From the NCBI GenBank assembly GCA_029058455.1, contig JAIDXU010000056.1, positions 1 through 6,566 on the forward strand: a stretch of DNA of 6,566 nt, written 5' to 3'. A program made the translations under genes and the position numbers. The notes under the pieces are model-generated. The model was not told where the DNA came from. It made no database searches and saw only the letters and a program-made list of their open reading frames with translations. How positions within the stretch are numbered: the stretch's first letter is position 1; each line of letters begins with the position of its first letter. Below, piece after piece: positions 1 to 5,786 of this stretch. Origin of the DNA: Paramuribaculum sp. (GTDB lineage: Bacteria > Bacteroidota > Bacteroidia > Bacteroidales > Muribaculaceae).

Positions 1-558
1 CAGTTTATCGAAAATAGATTTCTGATTCTGGAGCTGCATGTTACGATCCATCTGCTCAAGCTGACCGGGAGAATAGGTGCGACCTGTCACAATATAAAAT
101 TGCGAACCCGAACTGCGTTTGTTGGGGTTGGTGGCGTCACCCTCTCTGGCAGCAGCCAAAGCTCCTCTTTTGTGGAAATGACGGGGGTAGGCAAACTCAG
201 CCTCAATGGTATAACCGGGGTCGCCGGCTCCGAGCATTTTTCCTTTGGGCGCATTTTTTGAATCGGGGTCACCGGCCTGAACCATGAAATCACCGATTAC
301 GCGATGGAATAGAAGACCGTTATAGAAGCCTTTATTTACCAGCTTTACAAAATTATCGAGGTGAAGGGGAGTGTCGCCATAGAGCAGCAGAGTCACTGTG
401 CCGAGATCTGTGACCATCTCGACTTTTACATCGCCGCGGGGTGCGGGGGCTGAGGTGGGGATGTTGTCGTTCATTGATACGGAAGCATAAGAATTGCCGG
501 CTGCCCAAATAGCCACGAGAGTCAGCAGGGCAGTAGCGACAAGTGATTTTATTTTCAT
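1..558 (-). CDS. Secreted cyclophilin-type peptidyl-prolyl cis-trans isomerase (3' end beyond left edge)
   Basis: Catalyses cis-trans isomerisation of X-Pro bonds, probably assisting protein folding in the periplasm. The first 186 residues are visible; the C-terminus lies outside the window. Residues 1-25 form a signal peptide (basic MKIK, a hydrophobic stretch, likely cleavage after NSYA); there is no lipobox Cys. The cyclophilin core begins near residue 44 (VKVEMVTDLGTVTLLLYGD). The active-site block FHRVIGDFMVQAGDP is at 84-98 with the catalytic Arg86 and the pocket residues Phe91, Met92 and Gln94. The second signature GSQFYIV is at 151-157. After it comes a polar Q-rich segment (TYSPGQLEQM onward), an insertion I recall from Bacteroidales PPIases in place of the short loop of E. 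coli PpiA. The ATG at 558 is chosen because it gives a complete signal peptide. It lies 25 bp after the stop of the upstream minus-strand gene, so the two are probably cotranscribed. The family call is firm; the localisation is inferred from the signal peptide. Confidence 0.93.
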   Translation of the reverse strand, partial: MKIKSLVATALLTLVAIWAAGNSYASVSMNDNIPTSAPAPRGDVKVEMVTDLGTVTLLLYGDTPLHLDNFVKLVNKGFYNGLLFHRVIGDFMVQAGDPDSKNAPKGKMLGAGDPGYTIEAEFAYPRHFHKRGALAAAREGDATNPNKRSSGSQFYIVTGRTYSPGQLEQMDRNMQLQNQKSIFDKL

Positions 559-583
559 AATATTATAATGCGGGGAGAAAAAA

Positions 584-958
584 TCAGATTCCTGTGGGGA
601 AAAGTCGTTTGTAGATTCTGCGGAAATTGTTATCCGATTGTTTGAGCTCTTCTACTTTTGAGGCATAATCCTCGCCCCATACCGAAGGAAGCAGATCGCC
701 AATATATTTACGCTCACGGTCACGCTCAATAGCAGCTGCTATAAGCCTCGACACATGGGTGTCATAGGCGTGTCGGTCAATGGCACAGAGATAGCGCGCG
801 GCGCTCACGAGAAATTGTCCTGATTTGTCAACGCTTATCATATTGTCGACAAGATCGTTCATCAGAGGAGCGCATGTGGCGATGTGGTTGGCGATATATT
901 CATAGGTTAGCAAACCGTCGGCATCGTCGAGCAGTTCGCGAGGAAATTTCAATTCCAT
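584..958 (-). CDS. Conserved-looking hypothetical protein, 124 aa, family not recognised
   Basis: I do not recognise this family. The product is a small soluble protein with no signal peptide or membrane segment. It looks mostly alpha-helical: helix-prone stretches run from ELLDDADGLLTYEYIANHI through DLVDNMISVDKSGQF and SAARYLCAIDRHAYDTHVSR to the charged IAAAIERDRERKYIG. The C-terminus is basic (NNFRRIYKRLFPTGI). A TTG at 973 is in frame five codons upstream, but the ATG at 958 (MELKFPREL) is preferred. It leaves about 38 nt of leader after the -7 box at 997-1004. The gene is transcribed divergently from phoH and precedes the PPIase gene by 25 bp, so it is probably the first gene of that transcript. 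The open frame, promoter and spacing support a real gene. No function can be assigned from sequence alone. Confidence 0.75.
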   Translation of the reverse strand: MELKFPRELLDDADGLLTYEYIANHIATCAPLMNDLVDNMISVDKSGQFLVSAARYLCAIDRHAYDTHVSRLIAAAIERDRERKYIGDLLPSVWGEDYASKVEELKQSDNNFRRIYKRLFPTGI

Positions 959-996
959 AATACTTAAGTTCAACGGTTATCGTTTAAAATTAAATG

Positions 997-1004
997 CAAA
1001 GTTA
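997..1004 (-). promoter_or_regulatory. Bacteroidota-type -7 element for the minus-strand hypothetical/PPIase unit
   Basis: The minus strand reads TAACTTTG, an exact match to the Bacteroides sigma-ABfr -7 consensus TAnnTTTG. It is placed so that transcription would begin about 30 nt before the ATG at 958. No good TTTG -33 element is seen at the expected distance, so the call rests on the -7 box and its position. Confidence 0.55.
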
Positions 1005-1046
1005 GCAAAAAACTCTTAGAAGCTCTCTTAAAAAGAAATCAAAATA

Positions 1047-1078
1047 TTTCACCAATCGCGAAACTGTGGCTAACTTTG
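1047..1078 (+). promoter_or_regulatory. Bacteroidota-type promoter for phoH
   Basis: The -7 element TAACTTTG is at 1071-1078 (exact match to TAnnTTTG). A near-consensus -33 element, TTTC for TTTG, is at 1047-1050, with 20 bp between them. Transcription would start near 1085, about 28 nt before the ATG at 1113. This is the best-formed promoter in the window. Confidence 0.6.
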
Positions 1079-1112
1079 CGGCATTATATAGATAAGGGCG
1101 ATTGATTGAAAT

Positions 1113-2132
1113 ATGCCCGATCTTCTTAATTACAGAAAAATGATTGAACGGATAGTAATAATCGATGGCGTTGACCCGGTGACATTCTACGGAGTCAATA
1201 ATGCCAATATGCAACTGATACGCAATTTTTTTCCTAAACTCCGCATCACGGCGCGAGGAAATGTGATAAAGGTGATAGGCGAAGATGCCGAGACCGCCGA
1301 GTTTGAGAAAGCCATTCACGAGCTGGAAAAATATTGTGCCAAATTTAATCGTCTTGATGAAGATGTGATTATCGACGTGGTGAGAGGGGAGTCGCCCAAG
1401 GAAGCCCGTCACGATGGCGTGATCATCTTCGGAATAAACGGCAAGCCTATTTCGCCGCGCAATGCCAACCAGAAGAAGATGGTTGAGTCATTTATTCACA
1501 ACGATCTGACTTTTGCTCTCGGTCCTGCCGGTACAGGTAAGACCTATATTGCAATAGCTCTTGCTGTCAAGGCCTTGAAAAACAAGGAGGTGAGAAAAAT
1601 CATTCTTTCGCGCCCTGCGGTTGAGGCCGGCGAAAAGCTCGGTTTTTTGCCGGGCGATATGAAAGATAAGATCGATCCTTATCTTCAGCCTCTCTATGAC
1701 GCGCTTGAGGATATGATTCCTCATGTGAAGCTTAAGGAGTATATGGAAACCGGTGTGATTCAGATTGCTCCGCTGGCGTTTATGCGCGGTCGCACTCTCA
1801 ACGATGCAGTGATTGTGCTCGATGAAGCTCAGAACACCACTACCCATCAGATAAAAATGTTTCTCACCCGTCTGGGCATGAATGCCAAGATGATAGTGAC
1901 AGGCGACGCTACTCAGATCGACCTTCCAAGATCGGTTACATCAGGACTTCTCCACGTGATGAGAGTTCTGAAAAATGTCGACGGAATAGGTCGAATAGAA
2001 TTTGAAAAGAAAGATATTGTGAGACATCCTTTGGTGCAGCGCATTGTCGATGCCTATGACCGTTATGACCGCGAAAACGAGCAGCAGTTTATTGCTGATG
2101 CCAAAGATGACGACAATAAATCCGTCGAATAA
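1113..2132 (+). CDS. phoH: PhoH family P-loop ATPase
   Basis: Cytoplasmic PhoH/PhoL-type ATPase, a widespread family tied to RNA metabolism (often encoded near ybeY) whose precise role is unsettled. At 339 aa it has normal length. The N-terminal 100 residues contain a KH-like nucleic-acid-binding region (NPKLRITARGNVIKVIGE-type pattern at about 40-57). The ATPase core follows: Walker A GPAGTGKT at 137-144, the family block ILSRPAVEAGEKLGFLPGD at 164-182, IAPLAFMRGRTLND at 218-231, Walker B VIVLDEAQN at 233-241, and the GDATQIDLP motif at 264-272. The C-terminus is a short acidic tail (DAKDDDNKSVE). There are two possible starts: ATG 1113 (MPDLLNYRK) and ATG 1140 (MIERIVIIDGVDP). Bacteroides homologues as I recall them begin like the second, and an A-rich stretch (ACAGAAAA) precedes it, so the true protein may be 330 aa. 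It appears to be a single-gene transcript with its own promoter. Confidence 0.95.
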   Translation: MPDLLNYRKMIERIVIIDGVDPVTFYGVNNANMQLIRNFFPKLRITARGNVIKVIGEDAETAEFEKAIHELEKYCAKFNRLDEDVIIDVVRGESPKEARHDGVIIFGINGKPISPRNANQKKMVESFIHNDLTFALGPAGTGKTYIAIALAVKALKNKEVRKIILSRPAVEAGEKLGFLPGDMKDKIDPYLQPLYDALEDMIPHVKLKEYMETGVIQIAPLAFMRGRTLNDAVIVLDEAQNTTTHQIKMFLTRLGMNAKMIVTGDATQIDLPRSVTSGLLHVMRVLKNVDGIGRIEFEKKDIVRHPLVQRIVDAYDRYDRENEQQFIADAKDDDNKSVE

Positions 2133-2173
2133 ACTTTTTACGACACACTACGGTGTTATTTAACTTTTTTGAT

Positions 2174-2181
2174 TAACTTTG
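2174..2181 (+). promoter_or_regulatory. -7 element for the barrel-DUF5063-NlpC-metA unit
   Basis: TAACTTTG matches TAnnTTTG exactly and sits in the phoH-to-barrel gap, 67 bp before the ATG at 2249. No clear TTTG lies at the -33 distance. A weaker overlapping alternative is TAACTTTT at 2161-2168, with a T-run (2135-2139) 21 bp before it. The predicted start of transcription falls inside the left arm of the hairpin at 2179-2223. Confidence 0.5.
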
Positions 2182-2223
2182 CAGTCTCCCTGCCACCGAT
2201 TTTTCCGGGCAGGGAGACTGCAA
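2179..2223. repeat. Perfect 16-bp inverted repeat (hairpin), 13-nt loop
   Basis: The left arm at 2179-2194 (TTGCAGTCTCCCTGCC) pairs without mismatch to the right arm at 2208-2223; the loop is ACCGATTTTTCCG. The stem is G/C-rich and strong. It lies 46 bp past the phoH stop, so it could end phoH transcription, but the right arm is followed by TATCATATTATC rather than a T-run, which is poor for an intrinsic terminator. It also overlaps the end of the -7 box, so it could form a structured 5' end on the downstream mRNA, or be an operator. Which role is real cannot be decided from sequence. Confidence 0.8.
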
Positions 2224-2248
2224 TATCATATTATCTATTTCTATAAAG

Positions 2249-2872
2249 ATGAAGCGTATTCTTTCAATTGCTGCGGTTCTTACCGTGCTTATAATGGCTT
2301 TCCCCGCCCGCATGTCGGGTCAATTCAGATATGGTCCCGCTGTAGGCGTGGCTTTCGACAGACCCTCTTTCAAGCAGGATCTCTTTACTATTGACACTCA
2401 GCTCGGATATGAAGGCGGTATTATGAGCGAGCTTATGTTTCCCGGCATCGGCATAGGTATCGACCTCGGTTTGCTTTATGAAATGAGAAATGCCAAGCTT
2501 CATCTTGGAGAACGCCTTATGTGGGAATCTCAGGGCTACGGAGTGGAAACTCTGCGTATTCATTATATTGATATTCCCTTGCATATAAAATTGAAGTGGC
2601 ACAAACTCAACGGTTTGGAAGATAAAATCATGCCCATTGTTTATGGTGGTCCCCGATTTGGCATTCAGGTGGCTCACAGCAAGCTCGACGCTTTTGATTT
2701 CTCGGGTGGTGACGTTGGCATAGACGTTGGCGGAGGTGTGGAGCTTTTCCGTCGCTTCCAGATTACAGCCGGCTATACTTTCGGTGCAACCTACAGCTAT
2801 AAGGCTAAAGTGCTGACCAATTTCAGCGCACGTACTCCGGCCACTCACATCAATTTCATATACTACTTCTAA
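2249..2872 (+). CDS. Outer-membrane beta-barrel protein, PorT-like (OMP_b-brl_2 type)
   Basis: Predicted small outer-membrane beta-barrel of 207 aa. Residues 1-25 are a signal peptide (MKR, then ILSIAAVLTVLIMAF, with cleavage near GQ/FRYGP). The mature part opens with FRYGPAVGVAFDRPSF and continues with alternating hydrophobic/polar strands rich in Gly and aromatics: YEGGIMSELMF, IGIDLGLLYEM, IHYIDIPLHIKLKW, PIVYGGPRFGIQVA, DVGIDVGGGVELF, FQITAGYTFGATYSYK. It ends in INFIYYF, with the terminal Phe expected for a BamA-recognised barrel. The pattern fits the Bacteroidota 'PorT family / outer membrane beta-barrel' group, whose members mostly have no known function; it should not be read as the gliding/secretion protein PorT itself. 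It is the first gene of a four-gene rightward run and has the only clear promoter there. A 210-aa open frame on the opposite strand is a shadow. Confidence 0.87.
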   Translation: MKRILSIAAVLTVLIMAFPARMSGQFRYGPAVGVAFDRPSFKQDLFTIDTQLGYEGGIMSELMFPGIGIGIDLGLLYEMRNAKLHLGERLMWESQGYGVETLRIHYIDIPLHIKLKWHKLNGLEDKIMPIVYGGPRFGIQVAHSKLDAFDFSGGDVGIDVGGGVELFRRFQITAGYTFGATYSYKAKVLTNFSARTPATHINFIYYF

Positions 2873-2887
2873 ATTCCCGCGCAAACC

Positions 2888-3442
2888 ATGATGCAACCTA
2901 ATTCATTAGCCTTCATAGCTCTCTGCAATGAGTTTTGCGGTGCTCTTGAAGAAACTTCAAACGGTCTTATTCCTGACCGCATGGACTTCGTGGCGCGAAT
3001 CCTTAACTATTTGCCACGTATATATATATCGGCTACTGACCTCAAAGTATTGCCTGAGGAGGATTTGATTGATAATGATTCAGACGCTTTTTCGTTTGGA
3101 TTTGCTTCCGACCTGTCGATCGACAATGTGCTTGACGAGGATTATTATGATGCTATCCGTCGCTCTCTCGAGCAGGTGATGGGAGAGGATGACATATATC
3201 TGGAGGTGTTTGAGGAGGATATGAAATATAGCGACACTCCTGTCTCGGCTTCGGTTGCCGAGGGGCTTGCCGATCTGTTTCAGGTGCTTTATAATTTTGT
3301 GGAGACAATTAAAGATGCTCCTTCCTCACGCGTTTCATCTGCACTATCGGCAGTTAAAGAAGATTTCGAGCATTATTGGAGCCGAATTGTATGTAATCTC
3401 ATGCGTGCCCTCAATGCCGTGCGCTATCCCGATGCCCGTTAA
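2888..3442 (+). CDS. DUF5063 domain-containing protein
   Basis: A cytoplasmic, acidic, helical protein of 184 aa without signal peptide or membrane segment. The match to DUF5063 rests on the overall plan: an N-terminal helix with the aromatic/Cys pattern FIALCNEFCGALEE (9-22), a helix ending in YLPRIYISAT (41-50), an acidic middle (DDIYLEVFEEDMKYSD, 101-116), then the signature-like ASVAEGLADLFQVLYNFVE (121-139) and FEHYWSRIVCNLMRALNAV (160-178). The biochemical function of the family is not known to me. The first ATG at 2888 is used; the ATG at 2891 is equally possible and changes only one residue. It begins 15 bp after the barrel gene and ends 9 bp before the NlpC/P60 gene, which indicates cotranscription. 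As I recall, Bacteroides DUF5063 genes often sit next to a 3'-5' exonuclease gene; that neighbour is absent here. Confidence 0.82.
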   Translation: MMQPNSLAFIALCNEFCGALEETSNGLIPDRMDFVARILNYLPRIYISATDLKVLPEEDLIDNDSDAFSFGFASDLSIDNVLDEDYYDAIRRSLEQVMGEDDIYLEVFEEDMKYSDTPVSASVAEGLADLFQVLYNFVETIKDAPSSRVSSALSAVKEDFEHYWSRIVCNLMRALNAVRYPDAR

Positions 3443-3451
3443 CCAAGCACT

Positions 3452-4279
3452 ATGATTAATACTTGCCGTATCGCCGGCATGATGGTCGGTCGGTTATTGA
3501 TCATAGGGGTTGTAGCATGGGGTTTAGCCGGATGCTCCACCACAAAAAAGGTGCATGGAGTTCATGCCGTGAGTGTGATTGAGAGCGTTGGCAAACCTAA
3601 CCTTGACTCATTTCCGCAGCCTAAACAGCGGCTATTGAACGAGGCCAACAACTGGATCGGCGTGAAATATCGGTATGGCGGCACGACCCGCGACGGAGTC
3701 GACTGCTCGGGCCTTACAATGCAGGTTTATGACAATGCTCTGAATATCAAGCTGCCGCGTAATTCCGATGAGCAGCGTCAATGGTGTGAACCATTAAGAC
3801 GAGATCAAATGGGCGAGGGTGATCTCGTGTTTTTTTCGCCAAAAGGAAATAAAGGTGGCGTGAATCATGTAGCCATCTATCTGGGTAATAACAAGTTTGT
3901 TCACGCTTCTACATCCTCGGGGGTGATTGTCAGCAGTCTTGATGAGCCCTACTATGATCAGCGCTATCATTCGTCGGGTAGAGTAGCTCGTTATTATGCA
4001 ATGATCGAAGCTGCCGGGACTAAAGAAAAAAAAGTCTCGGTTGAGTCATCGGTTGCGGATATTACAAAATCGATAGCGGAAGCCGAAATCAGGCCGACAT
4101 CGGTTGAAACGAAACCTGTCAAGCCTGTCAAAAAAATCAAGTCATCACCGACGGCGACAGGAGATTCAATAATCAAAATAGCCCGTCGCACTGTTGCGAC
4201 TGCTGCCGACACACTCTCTGCTGATGAAGCCCGTAGCCGAATGTTAAGAAAATTGCGCGAACAGAACAACGATTTGTAA
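3452..4279 (+). CDS. NlpC/P60 family lipoprotein, putative peptidoglycan endopeptidase
   Basis: Predicted cell-envelope cysteine peptidase that cuts stem peptides of peptidoglycan, like E. coli Spr/MepS. The 275 aa begin with a lipoprotein signal peptide: hydrophobic LLIIGVVAWG and lipobox LAGC, with the lipidated Cys at 28. The NlpC/P60 domain spans about 59-183. Its catalytic triad is visible: Cys85 in DCSGL, His139 in NHVAIYLG and His151 in FVHAST. The spacing (54 and 12 residues) is close to that of Spr (Cys68, His119, His131). Supporting motifs are WIGVKYRYGG (68-77) and GDLVFF (123-128). A low-complexity tail rich in Lys, Pro, Thr and Ser (about 190-275, including PVKPVKKIK) follows and ends in a charged helix (SRMLRKLREQNNDL). 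This tail is not part of the fold and may act as a wall-spanning or partner-binding linker. It is the third gene of the run, 9 bp after the DUF5063 gene and 16 bp before metA. Confidence 0.93.
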   Translation: MINTCRIAGMMVGRLLIIGVVAWGLAGCSTTKKVHGVHAVSVIESVGKPNLDSFPQPKQRLLNEANNWIGVKYRYGGTTRDGVDCSGLTMQVYDNALNIKLPRNSDEQRQWCEPLRRDQMGEGDLVFFSPKGNKGGVNHVAIYLGNNKFVHASTSSGVIVSSLDEPYYDQRYHSSGRVARYYAMIEAAGTKEKKVSVESSVADITKSIAEAEIRPTSVETKPVKPVKKIKSSPTATGDSIIKIARRTVATAADTLSADEARSRMLRKLREQNNDL

Positions 4280-4295
4280 AACTGAGATTAATACT

Positions 4296-5159
4296 ATGTC
4301 GGTTATACTGCCCGCTTATCTCCCCGCCTATGAGGAGTTGAGAAAAGAAGGAATCCTTTTGCCCGGCAAAGCCCGCGGAGGGCGAAAGCTGAAAATTGGG
4401 TTGCTCAATCTAATGCCGCTTAAACAGATGGCTGAAATTGACTATCTGCGGTTGCTTTCATATTCACCTTTGGATATAGAGCTGACACTGGTTTCTCCCG
4501 CCACTCACCGGTCGCGTAATACATCGGCTGAACATATCGCCACATATTATGTCACTCCGCAGGAGGCACTTGAAAAAGGCCTTGACGGAATGATAGTCAC
4601 CGGTGCTCCTGTTGAGAAAATTGACTTCGAGCAAGTGGACTATTGGCCCGAACTGACAGGGTTGTTTGCCGAGCTGCGCAACAGGCGCATACCTACTCTT
4701 TATATATGTTGGGGCGCTCTGGCGGGGCTATATTATCATCATGCCGTGCCCAAACAGATTTTCACACGCAAGATTTCCGGCGTTTATCCTCACCGTATCG
4801 TGAATCAGAGTTATATGCTCAGGGGAATGGATGATAAATTCTATGTGCCTCACAGCCGTTACAGCGGCGTTGACCGTGAAGATGTGACAAAAGCCGTAGG
4901 GCTGAGGCTAATAGCCGAAAGCGATCAAAGTGGCGTGTATATGGCTGAATCGGAGGATTTTCCGGCTGTATATGTCACCGGCCATTCTGAATATTCTCCC
5001 CTTACGCTTGATTTTGAATATCACCGCGATATGGCCAAGGGAATAAATCCGGAGATACCGTCAAACTATTATCCGGATGATGATCCCGACAAGGAGCCTA
5101 TGGTGCTGTGGCGCTCACACGCTCATCTTTTGTTCTCCAACTGGCTCAATCAGCTATGA
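4296..5159 (+). CDS. metA: Homoserine O-acyltransferase MetA, predicted acetyl-CoA-using
   Basis: Activates homoserine by O-acylation, the first committed step of methionine synthesis, in the cytoplasm. Family motifs are NLMPLK (38-43), VTGAPVEKIDF (101-111), LYICWGA (135-141) with nucleophile Cys138, VPHSRYS (184-190), VTGHSEYS (227-234) with His230 and Glu232 completing the catalytic set, Arg244 in EYHRDM, and WRSHAHLLFSNWLN (272-285). Glu107 in GAPVE occupies the position that decides acyl donor in the family: Glu favours acetyl-CoA (as in Bacillus cereus) and Gly favours succinyl-CoA (as in E. coli). The enzyme is therefore predicted to be homoserine O-acetyltransferase despite annotations that often say succinyltransferase. 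At 287 aa it is shorter than the usual 300 or so. The tail after NWLN is only QL, where homologues continue with a YxVYQ-type extension. The usual RAxxQDIRPL segment before NLMP is replaced by GKARGGRKLKI. It is the last gene of the run and ends 10 bp from the convergent regulator gene. Confidence 0.92.
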   Translation: MSVILPAYLPAYEELRKEGILLPGKARGGRKLKIGLLNLMPLKQMAEIDYLRLLSYSPLDIELTLVSPATHRSRNTSAEHIATYYVTPQEALEKGLDGMIVTGAPVEKIDFEQVDYWPELTGLFAELRNRRIPTLYICWGALAGLYYHHAVPKQIFTRKISGVYPHRIVNQSYMLRGMDDKFYVPHSRYSGVDREDVTKAVGLRLIAESDQSGVYMAESEDFPAVYVTGHSEYSPLTLDFEYHRDMAKGINPEIPSNYYPDDDPDKEPMVLWRSHAHLLFSNWLNQL

Positions 5160-5169
5160 GCGGCACAGG

Positions 5170-5775
5170 TCAAAGTCCGCTGACTTCCTCTATTTTCACG
5201 AGTTTGCTCACAATTGCATAGATTGTAAGACCGGCCGGGGAATGTATCTTTAGTTTGGAGGCGATATTGCGCCGATGGGTCATAACGGTGTTGGCCGACA
5301 CATTGAGCAATGTGGCAATCTCTTTGTTCGACATGCCCTTAACTATGCCGATCACCACCTCTTTCTCTCGCGGTGAAAGTTCCTTGCGCTCGTCATCACC
5401 GTTTTCGCTGTCATGAGGTTGCAAAGTCCGCTCGATAATTTCCGACAGTCGTGAGGGGGTGTCATAGATAGAAAATGTGTCGTCATAGAGGTTGACGGTT
5501 TCGCGTGGCAGAGCGCTGTGGTAAACGGCCACTATCTTTATGTTGCGGTCGGAGGATTGTCGCAGTGATTCTATCAGCCGGGGTGATATGGCTATAGGAT
5601 CGGTGAATATCAGCGAATAACGGTTGTTGGCCACAAATTCGGATACACGATGACTGTCGAGCGTCACTATCGAAAGAATGGCCGATTCGACTTTGATAGT
5701 TTTGGTGAGCCATTGTCTCATTCCTTCGCTGACCACGGGAGGAAGCTCGAGTAGAATAATTGCGGCTTGGTTCAT
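5170..5775 (-). CDS. LuxR-type DNA-binding regulator with degenerate receiver domain
   Basis: Transcription regulator of 201 aa. The C-terminal LuxR/NarL-type helix-turn-helix (about residues 132-193) is textbook: ELSPREKEVVIGIVKGMSNK, then EIATLLNVSANTVMTHRRNI and ASKLKIHS. The N-terminal 120 residues have the outline of a response-regulator receiver (IILLELPPVVSEGMRQWL at the first helix, SLIFTDPIAISP at the strand that carries the phospho-acceptor), but key residues differ. The Asp-Asp pair after strand 1 is Leu-Glu. The candidate acceptor Asp59 is kept. The conserved Lys near the end is replaced (SIYDTPSRL). Phosphorylation in the normal way is therefore doubtful. A TTG at 5781 is in frame, but the ATG at 5775 is preferred. 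It follows the hemerythrin gene by 11 bp, and the two are almost certainly cotranscribed. No histidine kinase is present in the window. Confidence 0.9.
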   Translation of the reverse strand: MNQAAIILLELPPVVSEGMRQWLTKTIKVESAILSIVTLDSHRVSEFVANNRYSLIFTDPIAISPRLIESLRQSSDRNIKIVAVYHSALPRETVNLYDDTFSIYDTPSRLSEIIERTLQPHDSENGDDERKELSPREKEVVIGIVKGMSNKEIATLLNVSANTVMTHRRNIASKLKIHSPAGLTIYAIVSKLVKIEEVSGL

Positions 5776-5786
5776 GGCCAACGATT

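Noticed and set aside
87..293. 68-codon minus-strand frame within the PPIase gene
   Set aside because: It is an alternate frame of the cyclophilin coding sequence, whose true frame carries the active-site motifs.
1013..1030. Direct repeat CTCTTA (1013-1018 and 1025-1030) in the divergent promoter region
   Set aside because: A 6-bp repeat in A/T-rich DNA is expected by chance; it is not matched near other promoters here.
1002..1412. 136-codon minus-strand frame across the phoH start and promoter region
   Set aside because: It overlaps the phoH N-terminus and both divergent promoters, and its product resembles nothing known.
1488..1847. 119-codon minus-strand frame inside phoH
   Set aside because: It lies fully within the most conserved part of the PhoH ATPase core; the translation shows no domain.
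2264..2896. 210-codon open frame on the minus strand opposite the barrel gene
   Set aside because: The plus-strand frame has a signal peptide, barrel strands and terminal Phe; the antisense product has no recognisable domain and arises from the codon pattern of the real gene.
5173..5186. Small hairpin AAGTC-CGCT-GACTT near the convergent metA and regulator ends
   Set aside because: The stem is only 5 bp, no T-run follows directly on either strand, and it lies inside the regulator's last codons; too weak to call a terminator.
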